This document shows, piece after piece, positions 45,647-59,196 of a stretch of DNA of 64,000 nucleotides. The notes below the pieces were generated by a model, which had not been told where the DNA came from, made no database searches, and saw nothing but the letters and a program-made list of their open reading frames with translations. Location: contig OU342821.1 in the NCBI GenBank assembly GCA_910591455.2, positions 16,877,787-16,941,786 of the forward strand. Direction: 5' to 3'. How positions within the stretch are numbered: the stretch's first letter is position 1; each line of letters begins with the position of its first letter. Both the position numbers and the translations under genes were made by a program. This DNA comes from Pholis gunnellus (Eukaryota; Chordata; Actinopteri; Perciformes; Pholidae).

Positions 45647-47454
45647 AGAGGGGGGGTGGTTGTTGGACTGGTGGCAGAACAGACAGACAAACCGTTTTAA
45701 TGGATGACTGAACAAATTAAATTAGAATTCAAAAAGCAGCTTTCATCTTCTGCGTTATTATTGAAAAAAGAGAGCTTTACAAACTTGACAACAGAGCCCA
45801 CTTTGAAGTAAGCCATTACTTTAAAAAAAAAACCCATCTAAATGCCGTGTTACAAGGTGAGTGTTGTTTATTCCAAATTCAAATCATTTGGCAACGCAAA
45901 CACGACACGTTAAAGGACTGGTATAACACAGAGCACTGTTCAGGTGACATATACATGAGACAAAAACACCTGTGCATTCAAGTGTCACATGATGTTTTTG
46001 TTTTTCAATGTAACTTTGCTTTTGACCTCTCAAAGTGACAAGGAGATATATTTTAACAGCAGCTGATGAAGCGTGTGAAGTCTCTATATTGAAACTACGC
46101 GCTCTTCAGACTGAGCCACAAGCGTTAAATCTGCAAAGGGATTAAAATGCTAATAAAACAGGCGGGATGCAATTCCTGTTTTAAGCCTCATGAAATATGC
46201 ATGCTTCTGTATGAGCCATATGCAGAGGAAGTGGCACACTGACATGCCGCAGAGAGGAACAGGGATCATTTTATGCTCCGTTGGCAATCGGTATGTAAAG
46301 ACTGTGATTTTAACCCCTGACACAAGTGGCCGATCTTTATCTCACTGCAGGAAAACGATAATTAATGATCTGCCATAGACACATTTTGAAAACCTATAAG
46401 AGAAGTGGCTTTTTTACAGTATAACTAAACCACACATTCAAGACTTAGTCAAGACTACTCATTTTCAAATGTGTCCCTTTTCTGTGGTTCTGTGGTCAGA
46501 CGGGTGAAATATGGTCGGCTTTGGCCTCTTTTGTACCTCCAGGGTATGATTTTAGTGCATTAGCGGGATAACTGCTCACGTCAGATGCAATATTGCTAAA
46601 AACAATGCTGGAAAAAAATGGACGGTGAGTGCTTCGGGCATTTCCTCTGATTACATCAACTTAATGAAAAACACAACACAAACTGAGCAACACAGTCATA
46701 AAATCAGAGGCTGAGGCTTGTTTTGTTTTACAATCACAGCGCTGACATTTGTCCTCTTGGGCTTAGCTCTTGGAGGTTTGTGTTCTGAGGAATTCAAGAG
46801 TTCAATCCCAGACACCGAACCACACGGTATTATGGATTGTTCTCCAGCTCTTTTACCTCAATAAGACATGAGGAAATGTCAAGCTCAGCGACGATGGGCT
46901 ACATTCCAATGTTGGTACGCACGATTCCGTGCTTAAACCGAGCGAACAGTTTACGCACAGGTCCAGGATTCATCAACATTATCTTACCTGAATTCCATGT
47001 ACTCTGCACCTTATACACCTCAAAGCAAACATATTATTATGAAGATAAATGGGAGTGTGGCAGTATGCTGATTGTAAGAAGAGCAGCTTTATTACCCGTG
47101 ATTATAGGCTCTATACTGCAGGAAATAGCACTCTCCGGCGTTAAAACGAAACATTTCCTGCCATACTTCCCTTTGCCTGTCACTAATCTTGCACCGACAC
47201 TTTTAACTATAACTAGGCACCCATGACCATTATCCCGTATTAGCCACATAAAAAAACAGCCACAATCACCTGTATATGGCAATATAATCACATTCACACA
47301 AGGTTTGACTTAATGCGGAGGTATTTGAAACTGAAAGACTTCTTCAGGTGATTGCATGCCGGTGGGCTATTTAGTAAGATTGCCAGACTCCTACATGACA
47401 ACAATGACTGTGACACAATTAAAGTATTGTGGTGTGTTTTCTCGGAGTCCTGTA

Positions 47455-47600
47455 TTCAACAAGACTGAGCGTGTGGAGCCATGCTAGCGGCTCTGTGACG
47501 CCGTGCTTAGGCACAGCAGGGGTTTTGAGTTGAATAGAACATTAGCATACTAATGTAGCGACAATAACAAGGCTGACATGCTGAATTAAAGCAGGTAATG
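47455..47600 (-). repeat. dispersed repeat family A, reverse copy
   Basis: GTGCTTAGGCACAGCAGGGG with nearby GAACATTAGCATACTAATG is the reverse complement of the tail seen at 42030-42080 (GCACCACTGTGCCTAAGTGC). It is noncoding. The TTAGCATGCTAA-type core is a hallmark of this fish family. Confidence 0.6.
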
Positions 47601-50257
47601 TTGACAAAGTTCGACCAACGTAAGCCTGTTAGTGAGTTAAGATTGGTTAATTCTCACTCAACACAAAGTAAACACGAGGCTGATAGCAATGTCATTATTT
47701 CGGGAAGTATTTGTAAAGTATTTGAAAAGCCTGCAGTGTTGTAGTGACGCTCACTGGGATCAGCTTGACAGGTCAACAAGCGAACAAAGTAGCCTGCAGG
47801 CCTTCAAATGGAAAACCTGTACACCGATACACGTGACCAACACACTGTACAGCCCGTTTGAAATGTATTGATTGTCTTATTAATTGTTTCTTAGATATGC
47901 GCTATTATTCAGGATGCTGAGTGGATCACTATTACTATTCACTATTTACACTCCAGAAAAAAAGAAGCTTGTTGGATTTGTGTCAGAGGTTGTATTGATT
48001 GTTTAAAACCAACAGCTATTATAACCTTACATGTGCTCCTTCTCCATTGCCCTCTCCTCCCTCCTTTTTACGCCCTTCATTTTGTATTCAAGAAATAGTG
48101 CTGTTTTGGGAATTATATTGAGTGCTGCTCTCACCCTCGACCCTTGTATTGAGTTGCCCATTGTCTTCTTGTTTTTTCAAGGATTTGTAGCTCAACTGGC
48201 AACCAGTATGTCGTCATTGAAGAAGAAGAGCCCCGCCACCCTTTTTTGTTTTTTGATGATTCACTAAAAGGAGAATATTCATAACCGGCATTGATAGGTT
48301 TTTGTATTTGCTCACCACACCCATCTGTCCCATCACCCTCAAAGTAGAATGAGAATCAGAGGCTTAATGAAAGAAATGGTGCAATTGATCCGCCTTTTAT
48401 ACTAATGGGAGTACGGATCACAGTCAATTATGGGTCTTCTCATCTTGTTGTTTAAGAGGAAGGCAGAGAGGGAAGGTGGAGTGAAGGAGACGGGGTGTTT
48501 GGCGGGTCTGCTGAGAGATTTACCACCCAATCTATGTATTCTTGGCTTCTATTGATCCCCCCACAGCTTTACAATCAGTGGGTCGATGTCATCCAAAGCA
48601 TACTGAAATCCAGCCAACAACACCATTAGTAGGCAGGTCTTAATGTAAGTACTGTAAGGCCTCCTTACCGATCACCCAGACCTGTATGTCTGTCTTTACA
48701 TGGCCTCACCATGAAATTAAAAACCTCTAAAGGTTCGATAGTAATGTGAAAATAATATATGCTCTGTTGTTATGAAAGAGTATCCGAGCGTTTTTCAACA
48801 CTGCGACAGGTAAGGGGAAAAAAAGTTCCCATTTATAGACTGCCTAGAAAAGAAAGGAAAGAGGTGGCTTGTACATTTCTGTACAGTAACTACAATCAAC
48901 ACGAGCAACCACAGGCTTAAGTTGTTGAAATGAAGCGAGCAATCCTGCAGAGACTTATATAACGGCACAAATAAAGATGCAATTATTGCATTTTATCGAA
49001 GCAAATGTCATAACAACCCACTCAGCTGCTAATTTATGTTGTTTTGCGTAAAATGCATTTTTTTCATTGCAAAGCTTCCATATCAGCCGCCATGAATGCA
49101 ATAATAATGTGCATACAGCAAAAAAGAAAGAGTAATATTAATGTTTATCTTTACTTCAGTGGGCTATAGTGCTCAAATCAGATGCAGTAGACAAATCACA
49201 TTTGTAAAAAAAAAGAAAATGTTCTCTCTACATAATTATTTGATGTGTAACAGCAGTTCTCACATCTAGAGACACGGAATCTGATCTGGACTTTTGATAG
49301 TGATCTTAATTACTTTGCACACAAAAAATGAATGACTCAATCCTTTACGATAATAATTGATGTAATCGTATTTTACCTCAGGAGAGATTTGATGTCCTGG
49401 GAGAGATATCACATGATTTTTAGAGTAAAACTGCCAAATGGAATAGAAATGAATAAGCTAGAGGAAAATAGATATTTTTCAACAGAATACTGTTGAGCTA
49501 ACCCCTCGTACTGACTAATGCATTAATTCCCCCCCGCCCCCGCCATTCGGCTGGTCGACGTGGTGCCACATAGGCAGAACAACAGCAATGCTCACAGAGA
49601 TGTTGACTGAAGAACAGACACCGAAATCAAAAGTGGCTGTTGCTGTTCCTCATCCAGAGAGTGAACGCTGTGATGCTGCTGACCTGGACTAGGAGAGACA
49701 GGGACCAGCTCAGAGCTGTGGACGGACACTCCCGGGAATCTAACTCTCCTGACAGACAGTTTTTGGATGAGTCCTCTGAAGTGTAAAAAGCACCAGCAGT
49801 TCAATAGACTGAGTCATAAGGATGTTTACTGGAGCAGCATTGCCCCTCTCAGAAGCCAGAATGAGAAGAGGTGCTGCTATAATAGAAGTGCTTTAAGATC
49901 CACTGAAAACTCTAATTTGAAGTCACTGGAGTCTATCAACGGTTCAACAGGTGTCAAAGCACCTTTTTATTTCTGCTGAAATTATCAGTGGAATTCTTTA
50001 TAAATGTTGCAGGGTCAGTGGTGCCCCCTCAGTGTCAACTACAAAGTCTACAGACGTGCTCACCATCACAATGCCAACAAGCTGTTATTTTGTGCAGAAA
50101 TTGGACGTTGTTCAACCAAAATTCTCGGGATTATAAACATGCATAAAACACAGGGTTTGCCAGGCCTAAGCATCAGAAATCTTTTATGTACTTTTAAGAT
50201 GCTCTTTTAACTAAATTGTGTGACACATGTAGCACATGCCTTTCAGGAATAACTCAG

Positions 50258-50278
50258 TGTGTGTGTGTGTGTGTGTGC
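50258..50278. repeat. (TG)n microsatellite with nearby GTGTGATA tandem
   Basis: A short TG run, followed about 20 bases later by the tandem unit TGTGATAG repeated twice and a third imperfect unit (about 50294-50312). Confidence 0.85.
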
Positions 50279-51871
50279 ATTACATTAGCTAGTGTGATAG
50301 TGTGATAGTGTGACGGTGAGTTTGAAGTGAGCGGTAACGTTATAGTTGTGAATGTAGCAGTGCCGTTTTTGTGCAGTTTATTTGTCGCTGAATAAATGCT
50401 ACAACTCCTCAAGTAACCAAGCCAAGTTTCTGTGTCTTGCTTGCCACCTGGCCAAAGCTTTGATTGCTGAAGCTTCAGAGCCCAGAGAAAATAGAATTAT
50501 TGAATTATTTGGTGTGGAGAACAGCGACAGCTTATTCACACAACAAGGTGTTTTCTGGGATTCTCTCACATTGCACCCGAGGTGTGATAACGTCGTAGAA
50601 GGCCCAGTAAACACTGCTACTCACAAAGTGATTTACCCTCATGATGAGTATGTATAACTGCTTAAAGTGCGCCAAAATGTCCTCCTCTTGTTTTACACTT
50701 TTCCAGTGTACAGCATGTACAAGTATACGTAGTATTTTCTTTTTCTTCCATGACTTGTTACATGACTACGGGTCATTGGATATGAAGGCGAGTGCACCCT
50801 GACCACAGAACCATTTCTTCCCATCATGCTATTGTTGACTCTCAGACTCAGACTACCTGTTTCTACCAATGCCACCTTTGCATATTCCTTCGTCCCCTAA
50901 TTCCTTAACCCAACATTATCCTTTCATGGTAAGAAGATGTATTTCTAGCTCTTTTCAAGCATGGAGCATGTATTTCCAAACTGAAAACATAATGCTCACT
51001 TTACAGAATCTCAGCAGAGCAGGATCAATTCTGTATGTCCTACAAAGCTCGGCTCTCCAGTCTGTTATTGTCCCAGCCTTCCAGAGTCCAGAATTATACA
51101 ACAGCTAGAGCGAGAGGCCCAAATAGCACAGCGGTAGAAGACTAGTGTGAAGGGATTAATCAGAAAAGGACAGTTTAATAATCTCTGAACACCGAAACCA
51201 GGCTGCTGCCACCTTTTCTTGTAGGCATTTTATAACTGCTCTTGCAGCAAAAGAAAAAATGTAGAAGTAACAGCGCAGGATGTGAAGCAAAGGAAAACAC
51301 ACTGAGTAGGAAGGGGATGATGAACCTCCTTGTGCTTATGAAAAGAGAGGCCATTTTTTGGGACAAGTGGCTTTTGCTCAGCAACATAAATAGATGTACT
51401 AATAGTTGTTTTTTCCTTCACTCTCATTTATTTAGTTGTCCAAGCATGACGTAAAAGAATAGATGAACTGGACTTTCAGATTAAGAGCCCAATCCAGTCC
51501 TGCGTACAGGTTCCTCTTTCCTGTGACTGTATGTGGCCTTACTTACAGTAGCCTGCCACACACACATGTGCACCACCCATAGCAATGATAAAGCTAATCC
51601 AACGGAGCATTTCATTTGTATTTTCACTCGTTATAGACGCAAGAGGACCCCACATAGCAGACGTGAGGCAAAAGTATCTTTACTCTGCTCCTCAGTGCAG
51701 CTTAGCTCATGCTTGAGAGCTGATGTGGCTTTACCACTGATGTCTTTTCATCCTCCATCTTTTCCCAGTTATAAATGGGATGACTCTTGAGGAAAGCTGC
51801 TGCTTTCTACTCTGTGGGAGGTCTCAGGGATGTCACCCATTCAAAGTGCCGTGGTTGATGGGAGGGGCGGC

Positions 51872-51886
51872 GGGGGGGGGGGGGGG
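51872..51886. repeat. G15 homopolymer
   Basis: An uninterrupted run of 15 G on the plus strand in intron 2, preceded by the G-rich GGAGGGGCGGC. It is a possible G-quadruplex. Confidence 0.9.
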
Positions 51887-52589
51887 TTTATGAGAAGACA
51901 GCATCCGGCACGGAAGGTATGTGTGTGTAAGGGTGGCAGGGGGTTGGGATAAAGGTATGTGTGCAGGCAGAGATACCATGTGTAGCCCTAAGGGCTTGTC
52001 AGCTGCATCACACTGTTCTGCTTTTGAAATCGTACAGCTTAGTGAGGTTCAAGAGTGCAAACAAAACAAGGATGGCATCACAGCAAATCCTCATCAGTTA
52101 CAAATCTGGCATAATGTGTATTTGTGTATTTGAAGATTACATGTAAGTAGTTTGTTCAGATCTAACCTCATATTGCAGCTTGTGTGCACAAACTAAATAT
52201 AATTTGTTAAAGGGAATGATTGGATGAAAAAAAAAAGAATCAAAAAACACTAGCGATGGCAGACGCAAAGTCATTATTCTGCTGTGAGTCTAGTCTTCAG
52301 CAGTTTTTCATTGAAGGTTCCATTCAGAGAATTGAAACACAACATATTTCATAGTTGAGTTTCAAAACATCAAGAGTGAGCCGAGAGGAATATTGGAATC
52401 TGGGTGTGCTGTAGCTAAATCATCTTTAAATTGATTTATAACAGCCGTATAGAGTACACTGCAAATATACTGACAGGCGGAGCAACAACAACAAACCTCA
52501 TTGTAACTTTATTAAGTTTTGGACGATGGTTTCTGTCTTTGGGAGCGGGTTATGGTTATGCAGGGTTACTCTGCAGATCCGCCACACAT

Positions 52590-52740
52590 CCTCCAAAAGA
52601 CAACCATACTCGTCCTATTTAATGATGTGGAGGAGGACAGCTTCCTACAGAGGCGGCAGTCTTGCATTGCCAGACCTATTCCCTCACAGCATTTTGGGAG
52701 AAAGGTCACACAGGAGAATAGGTTGTCATTAGCTAACATG
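52590..52740 (+). repeat. dispersed repeat with GCATTGCCAGACCT core
   Basis: The core AGAGGCGGCAGTCTTGCATT followed by GCCAGACCTATTCCCTCACA resembles a sequence I recall as dispersed in percomorph genomes. A short open frame crosses it but shows no domain. Boundaries are approximate, and no second copy is seen in the window. Confidence 0.4.
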
Positions 52741-54555
52741 AGGAGGGCAATGTCTGTGGACTGATCATCGCGGCACATAGTTCCTAAAGTAATTGAAAAT
52801 CATCGTTGAAGACGTATGTCCACTACATGGTAGGGTAGATTTTTGTTGTTGTAGAGACGGAGAATAAAAATAGCAGCGTTCAGATAAGGGACAGCGGAAA
52901 GATGCAAAATGCAGAATGAGTACATTGGGGCTGTGGGAGGCCTGTATACAGTCTGTCCACATCCTGCAAAACAGGTTATGGAGGTGGTGGTGGGACTTTT
53001 ACCGAGAAAGAATAAATTTGATTTTGAATGGTTTCGGAGTCAAGATAGCCCGTTGATGAGGGCGTAGGATCTGAATAAATCGGGTTACCTCCCCCGAGCA
53101 TGGACGCCTGGTCAATACAATGCCATGCAGGGTCTTAATAATGCGTCATTTACATTGTTTTACTGTAATATTGCATTTTGAGGGACACATAATGCCACCT
53201 GAATTGCAGTTTTTTTACAAACATAATGAGAAAAAAGTTTCTCGCAAAATGGTCTTCCATTTATTTATCCTAGAATAACCGCTCTTGCGATACAATATCT
53301 GCATCTAGCAATATTAATGATTTCATGGTAACTTTTAAGCACTCAAAGCACGCATTTATGGTTAGAAAATGATTGTGTTCTTGGTTAAATAATGAAAAAC
53401 TCCACTGTGAAATGAAGGACAAAACAGAATGTTTTTTTACAAGCCTTTGTTGCCGAACCCTAATCACACGCAGCACTCAGGATGCAAACCTCTGGTCTCT
53501 GCTGCCAAAAAAATCACGCCACTAGCCTTTCATTCACATATTTTTTTAACACATTTTGAAGTATCGCATAAGAAAAGCTGTATGGAAACGCCGAAATTCA
53601 ATAAAACTTGCGCAAAACTTCCTGAAAATGAATTATCAAGAGCTGTCTCAGAATAAATCTTGCTGTAGATTTCTGCATGTGATTGAGAATCGACTGGCTG
53701 TTCTGTGAAGCTGGACCATCGTTATTTCATGTCCTCATCTACTATTTCTGGACACACATACACGTTTCATCTTCTTATGATCTCTGCTCTAATGGGTTAC
53801 TTAATGCATGTGTTGCATATATTCCAACTGTATATTTTCATGTCAATTAGCCTAGAAATAATACTGTATTTTCACAGAAAAGTCTTTCACTGAAGTAGGG
53901 TGGACAGATGCACACATGCATACTTACAGCCCTGCCAGAGAAAGAGGAAGGGCTGCATTAAGTGCTATATTTACTCATTTTCAGGCACGCTTTACTGTGC
54001 CCACCCCTCCTGGACTCTCCCCCAAGAGGCCGCCATTAATTCAGCTCAGCCCTCTCAAAGCTTCATCAATGTTAATCAGAGCTAAATATAACATTAGATT
54101 CCCTTCAGTTGCTTTGAAAATATGGTTGAAGTCATGCTGGTATACATGTTTGTTTTTGTAAAAGTGTACGCCTTAGGTGGTGGTAACGATGTCAGTTGCA
54201 CGGCACTGTTACAACATGCTATCTATATGTGATGTGTGCAGCCCTTGTGTCTCCAAAATATGGCAACGTTTAAAGCTAAAATCTAACATCAAGTATGGAT
54301 TCAAGGTTTTCAAACGCAATGCATTCAACTAAAGCAAAACATTTTGGGCTGTTTTTATATTTAATCTATATAAAACATTTGTCTCTTCTAAGAAAAACTT
54401 ATTTAGCACTGATTAGTTTTTTAATTAAATGTTTTTTTTCAAACCGATTTTTTCCATTGCAGTAAAAATGTGTTATTATGATTCTTTATGTTGATAAAAA
54501 AAGAATCATAGCCATTACATTTATAAAAACACACAAAACTAAAATGTGCCCTCAC

Positions 54556-54860
54556 CTTCAACACCACGCTTTGGTCAAAGTTGTACGCACTGGGCCGTCC
54601 CTCCAGCGTGGAGAAAGCCACGTTTCCTCCAGTGAGGGGAGAGATATCGCTGAACTCGTCCGTGCACAAAGCAGTCCTCTCGTCATCTCCCGGGCGAATG
54701 TAAGCCTGGGCATCCTTCCCATACGTCTTCCTACACGAGGCGCTGTAAAACTGGTAAGGCAGCCAGGGCCCGTCTTCTTCCGTGCGCTTGTAGATGGCGA
54801 AGCTCTCCGGCCGACTGGTGTAGAATTTCAATCGTATATAGGTTATCTCAAAAGCCTTCC
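54556..54860 (-). CDS. lamc3: lamc3 exon 2: central LN domain
   Basis: Codes for residues 130-231, the core of the LN polymerisation domain. The acceptor is TTTTCCACAG|GG and the donor is TTGAAG|GTGAGG, phase 0. The reading starts [20 protein letters not shown], a motif found in all gamma chains. It continues with [19 protein letters not shown] and [20 protein letters not shown], then [25 protein letters not shown] is a gamma-3 signature compared with the gamma-1 form. LN domains of alpha, beta and gamma chains form the ternary node that nucleates the laminin lattice. Nothing in this exon looks damaged. Confidence 0.95.
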
Positions 54861-57504
54861 CTGTGGAAAACAGATATGATTAGCGTTGAATGGAATCATT
54901 GAAAGAATTACTGCTGGAACTAGATCCATTGTAGTTACACAGTTAGATCAGGGCTGCATATAAGAGACAAATACTGCAGGGTGATAGTTTAGGGCCCAGG
55001 AGCAAAGTGGGGAAAAAAAGACATAATTGCATTATAGACAGAAGAAAAACAATGGGGGACAGACTTAATTTCCCGTGCCTCTATGCAAGGTAAATGAATG
55101 TCGCTCCTGCAGGAGTAGAAGAATACCCAGGATTATTTTCTCATTATCCAGATTATAATGGGCCCCAGAAGTGAAACATAGGTCAAATGAAAAGAGACTA
55201 AATGTCTCCTTTTTCTTATAATAACTGTGGGACAGAATGGCCCAATAGAGTGCAAAATCACAGTGGAAACTGTTGCTCAACTCATTTACAATGTAGTCTG
55301 ATGCAACATTGGTGGTGCGACAGGAAAGCAACAGATGTAATCAATAGGAAAAATAGTGATTGGTCAAACATGCAAAACACTAACGAGTGTCATGGGGGGC
55401 TGAGTATGGCATAGAATTAAACATATCATTGATTGATATAGCAAACGTGAGGTTTCAGTTGTACATCAGCCATTTGTGTATAAGGGGAGAAAGAGACAGA
55501 AAGAGAAGGGAGACCTTTTCATAGATTTGTATTCTACTGAAAACAGTGATTTGCCTTCAATCTGTGAAGAAGGAAAATGGGTTTCAGATTCCAATCTCAT
55601 ATGGAAGAAGATCCGCTGCAGACGAGGAGATATAGCGTAGCCATGTTTCCATTTGAGTTGGTATTGGGGGATTTAGCAGATCCGACTAAGTTGCGATGTA
55701 ATTGGTGTTGCATTGTAATTGAAGAAAAGCCTGTGAAGTATTTTCTGAAGGTGTAATACATTGAGGGATCAGTCTCACAGGTAATGGGGGGGAAAGGTTA
55801 GGAAAGAATGCCTTCTGGCATCTTTTTCACATTGTGCCTACTCAGATGGCTTGAATTATTTGGTGATTTTGCTTCATAATGTCTCCTTGTGTGGAAAACG
55901 ACAGTGGGAACTTCATCGATTTGCAACATAGCCGTTGTCCTCATTTGGTTTTGTAGGAAAGATGGCATCTTCTTCCCTAATCTCAGGGCAAACAGATAGT
56001 CAGTGCTTCTTTTCGATCGAGTGTGTCATTTCCTCCCATTGTTTACTCGCTGTGGACACTTCAAACTGTAATCCTGGAGCCGTGTCAGGGAGGCTTGCAG
56101 AGTTATACGTCCTGAATATGAGCACACGTTCGGATTCAGCAGCTTTACTTTTGACTGGGCAGACACAAGCTGAAGTCATATTGACACCAGAATGATAAGT
56201 AACATGTAGAAACTCTCTTAACGGGCGTCTTCATTGCACTCTTGGGGATTTTTTCTACATCATTAGATACTAAGTCTCTGCTGCTCTGCACATTCATAGA
56301 GGGATGCCATCCGCTGGCACAGCCATAATGACATCTGTTGCTTTTCTCTGCCAAGTCAGATCGAAGCCGCTCTGTCTCTTGTCTCCGCAGCTCTCTCTAA
56401 TGGTATCTTTCCTTTAGGAGCCCGAAGATCATTTAGCTTTCATTTACTCCCTGCATGAGGTGAGCTCAGCCCTGCTGGGACCGAGGCGAAGGCATAAAAG
56501 AGGCAGAAGATGAAACATTTGTTGGATATCCCGTGATGAAATGCAGAGTAATTGCAAATCATATTTCTACGTTGTCATGCATTATGTTTAATGATTCGTG
56601 ATTCATCGTCTTTCAGGAGTGCATACTTTGTGTTCATCAGAGTTTATGTGGCCACAACAGAGGGGATTTTTTCAGCCCTCAAATCACAAACCAAGCAAAA
56701 CAACATATATACTGTAGATAAAATACGCCCTAGGATAGAATTCACACGTTTATTTTGACAGTTTGGACAGCTCAGTTTGAAGCAGAAGTCTGTCTTTGTT
56801 TGCCAAGCGATAGGTCTTTGAGCGTTAGTTTGGAAACCCAGAAGAACAGCATGGTGTATCGTTCCAAAGCTGATCCAGAATCTTGTGGCAACACAAATCC
56901 GACTGAAGCTGTTCGCGTTGCGCACAAGCGCACCAATAAAACGACTGTTTGGACACCGACTTTAAGAGTAAAAAGCTGGGAGCTGCAGAAGCACAGCGTC
57001 CGACCCTCCTCGGAGTCATTAGTGTCAACTTAACACAGCTGCTCTCGTCTGCCCAGACCGAGACAGGCTGAGACTAAACTCACCACGAGTACCGCAGAAT
57101 CAATATTTACAATCTGTTTACTCCAAGCTGAGAGATTTTTTGGGATCAGCAAATACACGGATGAGTGGATTTATCTTCCAATCATGCTGCGTCTCAAGGA
57201 TTGCGAATTAAGTAAAATAAAACTCTTTACAGAGAATTGTGAGTCATGCAGCATGCCGATATTCTGGCTGTGAGAGCGTCGTGCCAACTGTGGCAGACTT
57301 TTATCATTGTTTTACATCCGAGACAGGATGTTGCTTCTCTTTGATGGCACTGAATGAGAACCAGCTGCAGGGTCTGTGTGTATCTCAACAAGTCTTTGTG
57401 GGAAAAACCTGACCCCAATTCCTCACCAGCACACCGCCCAGCATTTTCTTCGTTCTACCCCCTTCTTCCTCATTATGTTTTGTTTACTCCCCTTGAAGCA
57501 GCCC

Positions 57505-57508
<4 letters not shown>

Positions 57509-57534
<26 letters not shown>
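57509..57534. repeat. C26 homopolymer
   Basis: An uninterrupted run of 26 C on the plus strand (G on the gene's sense strand) inside intron 1. It generates artificial poly-proline and poly-glycine frames. Such a run can form a G-quadruplex and is prone to length error in sequencing. Confidence 0.95.
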
Positions 57535-57535
<1 letters not shown>

Positions 57536-58534
57536 TCTTTCTAGTCTTTTGCAGAACCAGTCTGACCTGGCTGCAATGTGTGTCCCTGCGTCCTACTGCT
57601 GTGTTTATCATCCCAGCATTTGCCTGTATTCCCTTCAGAGAGAGCTTGTTTTGTTTGGAGAGGCAAAAGAAAACAGCAGCGGTCGAAGACACCCCCCACC
57701 ACCAACCCAGATGGATCACAGAGCTTTCACTTGGACCAAAGAGATGCCACACGTCCACAATTCCGGGATTTTCACTTGTGTGTTAAGAAAACATAATCAT
57801 TCTTTTAAGACTGCTAGATTTATTCAAATGCGTCAGGTCCAGTAAAACACATGTTTGGGAGAGGGGAGCAAAGGTGAATTTAGTCTGAGGAAGAGAGACA
57901 TGTGGGTGTTGTGATTGTCTGAAGAATAACACACCCTCCGCACAACATACCTCTGTAGCAGCAAACATTGGCGGATTTCTCTAAAAGAACGGCAGATTCT
58001 AAACAACAAAGCCTCAAAACACAGCCAGACATCTGCTTGCTATAGGAAATCAATATTCTCCATTTGATGGAAGCCATGCTCGCCATCCGAGCACGTGATG
58101 TGACAGTTCGGCAACGGTCAAAGCTCTGACATTTTCAACTTCTGTCATCATTTTGTCCCTGTCTCTTGTTCCTTTGAAGAAGAGCTTTTTGATGGGCAGT
58201 GCTCACTCCACCGGTACAGAGGAGGAAGAGGAGGGAGGAAATCTAAACTGTCAAGAAAAATGTCCAGCTTCGAACAAGAACCGTCTTCCCTGATTGAGTC
58301 CAAACACACAAACACACAGCTATGGAGCTTACAGTTAAGGTGATTCTAATCTTAGTTATAGCGAATATAATCAATATTGACAACCCCACAAAGAATTAGC
58401 ACCTGACTCTGAAGTTCCCTGAGCTTCTTTATCTTTTGCATTTTTTAAACACGTTCTTTTCGTTTTTCGTTTGTTTCCGGTCACAGCAGGCAGCTGTTTT
58501 TAGCAAGTAACCCTCCATGCCACTGTATGCAACT

Positions 58535-58800
58535 TAAGCGGCAACAGAGTTAGCATAGTGTAACGTTAGCATTCAACATTAGCGGCTAAAGAGCCATATA
58601 TTTCCCCCAGGAGATTGTGGAGATGAACAACAACAAAGGAAAACTAAAAGAGAGTTAATATGGAACTTTCGCCAGGTTGGTAGCCAAAAACACAACTCTC
58701 CAGTGTTGCTCCGTAAATAACAGTTACTGGAAGTATAGATTGGCAACTGTTAGCTAACAAGTTCGCCTTATCAAGGTTATTGCTAATGTCTGTGTTTACA
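58535..58800 (-). repeat. dispersed repeat family B, reverse copy
   Basis: The region with TTAGCGGCTAAAGAGCC, ATTTCCCCCAGGAGATTGTG, AGTGTTGCTCCGTAAATAAC and TTAGCTAACAAGTTCGCC is the reverse complement of a family that also appears at 19107-19320, 21120-21295, 24100-24320 and 25380-25670. The forward copies share GAGGGAAATATCT, the counterpart of the ATTTCCC block here, and the TTAGCATT core. No coding capacity is seen. Confidence 0.5.
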
Positions 58801-59196
58801 GCTTTTTTTTTCGCTGCCACCAAGTGACCAGAAATAGTTATTACAGGTTTAAGGTGATATTCAAATAGCCAAACCTTTTTACATTGCATTTAATTCAACG
58901 AAATACTGCTACCAATTAGACAAGCAGTCACTCAACCTAATCTGGTTACCTTTCCGATACAAAATTATAATGCGCTAATCTGAGTTGTCAATCTGAGATT
59001 TGTCAGAAATCCCTGTGTATTGTTTCCCTAGTGTTTCATGCACACGGTCTAAGCTGTTATTATCGGCCAACATTCGTCTGGCGACACAATTAATTGGCTA
59101 TGACTTTGAGAACATTTTTAAAATGAACTATGTTCAGGCTGATTGATTTCCCTCTTTTATTTAACAAGTGCTCAATCTCAGGACTTTGATCGTTTG

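Larger units (their letters stand above)
40550..54555 (-). other. lamc3 intron 2 (14 kb)
   Basis: Bounded by GTGAGG and TTTTCCAG. It contains family A repeats near 41600-42110 and 47455-47600, a (GA)n run at 45595-45641, a G15 run at 51872-51886, a repeat at 52590-52740 and an LTR-like segment near 50230-50460. The part from about 43900 to 47250 is free of repeats that I recognise and could hold conserved noncoding elements. No exon-like segment was recognised. Confidence 0.7.

Noticed and set aside
46837..47226. 129-codon plus-strand frame in intron 2
   Set aside because: No recognisable domain, no supporting neighbour exons and a competing frame on the other strand. Treated as chance.
50290..50315. 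Short regularly spaced GTGTGATA units, CRISPR-like at first glance
   Set aside because: Units are contiguous tandem copies without spacers, in a vertebrate intron.
54478..54879. 133-codon plus-strand frame
   Set aside because: It is the antisense of lamc3 exon 2, whose conserved protein lies on the minus strand.
57354..57845. 163-codon plus-strand frame with a proline run, and overlapping frames on both strands
   Set aside because: Created by the C26 homopolymer. Three overlapping frames give Pro, Ser-Pro or Gly runs, there is no recognisable domain, and it lies within intron 1.
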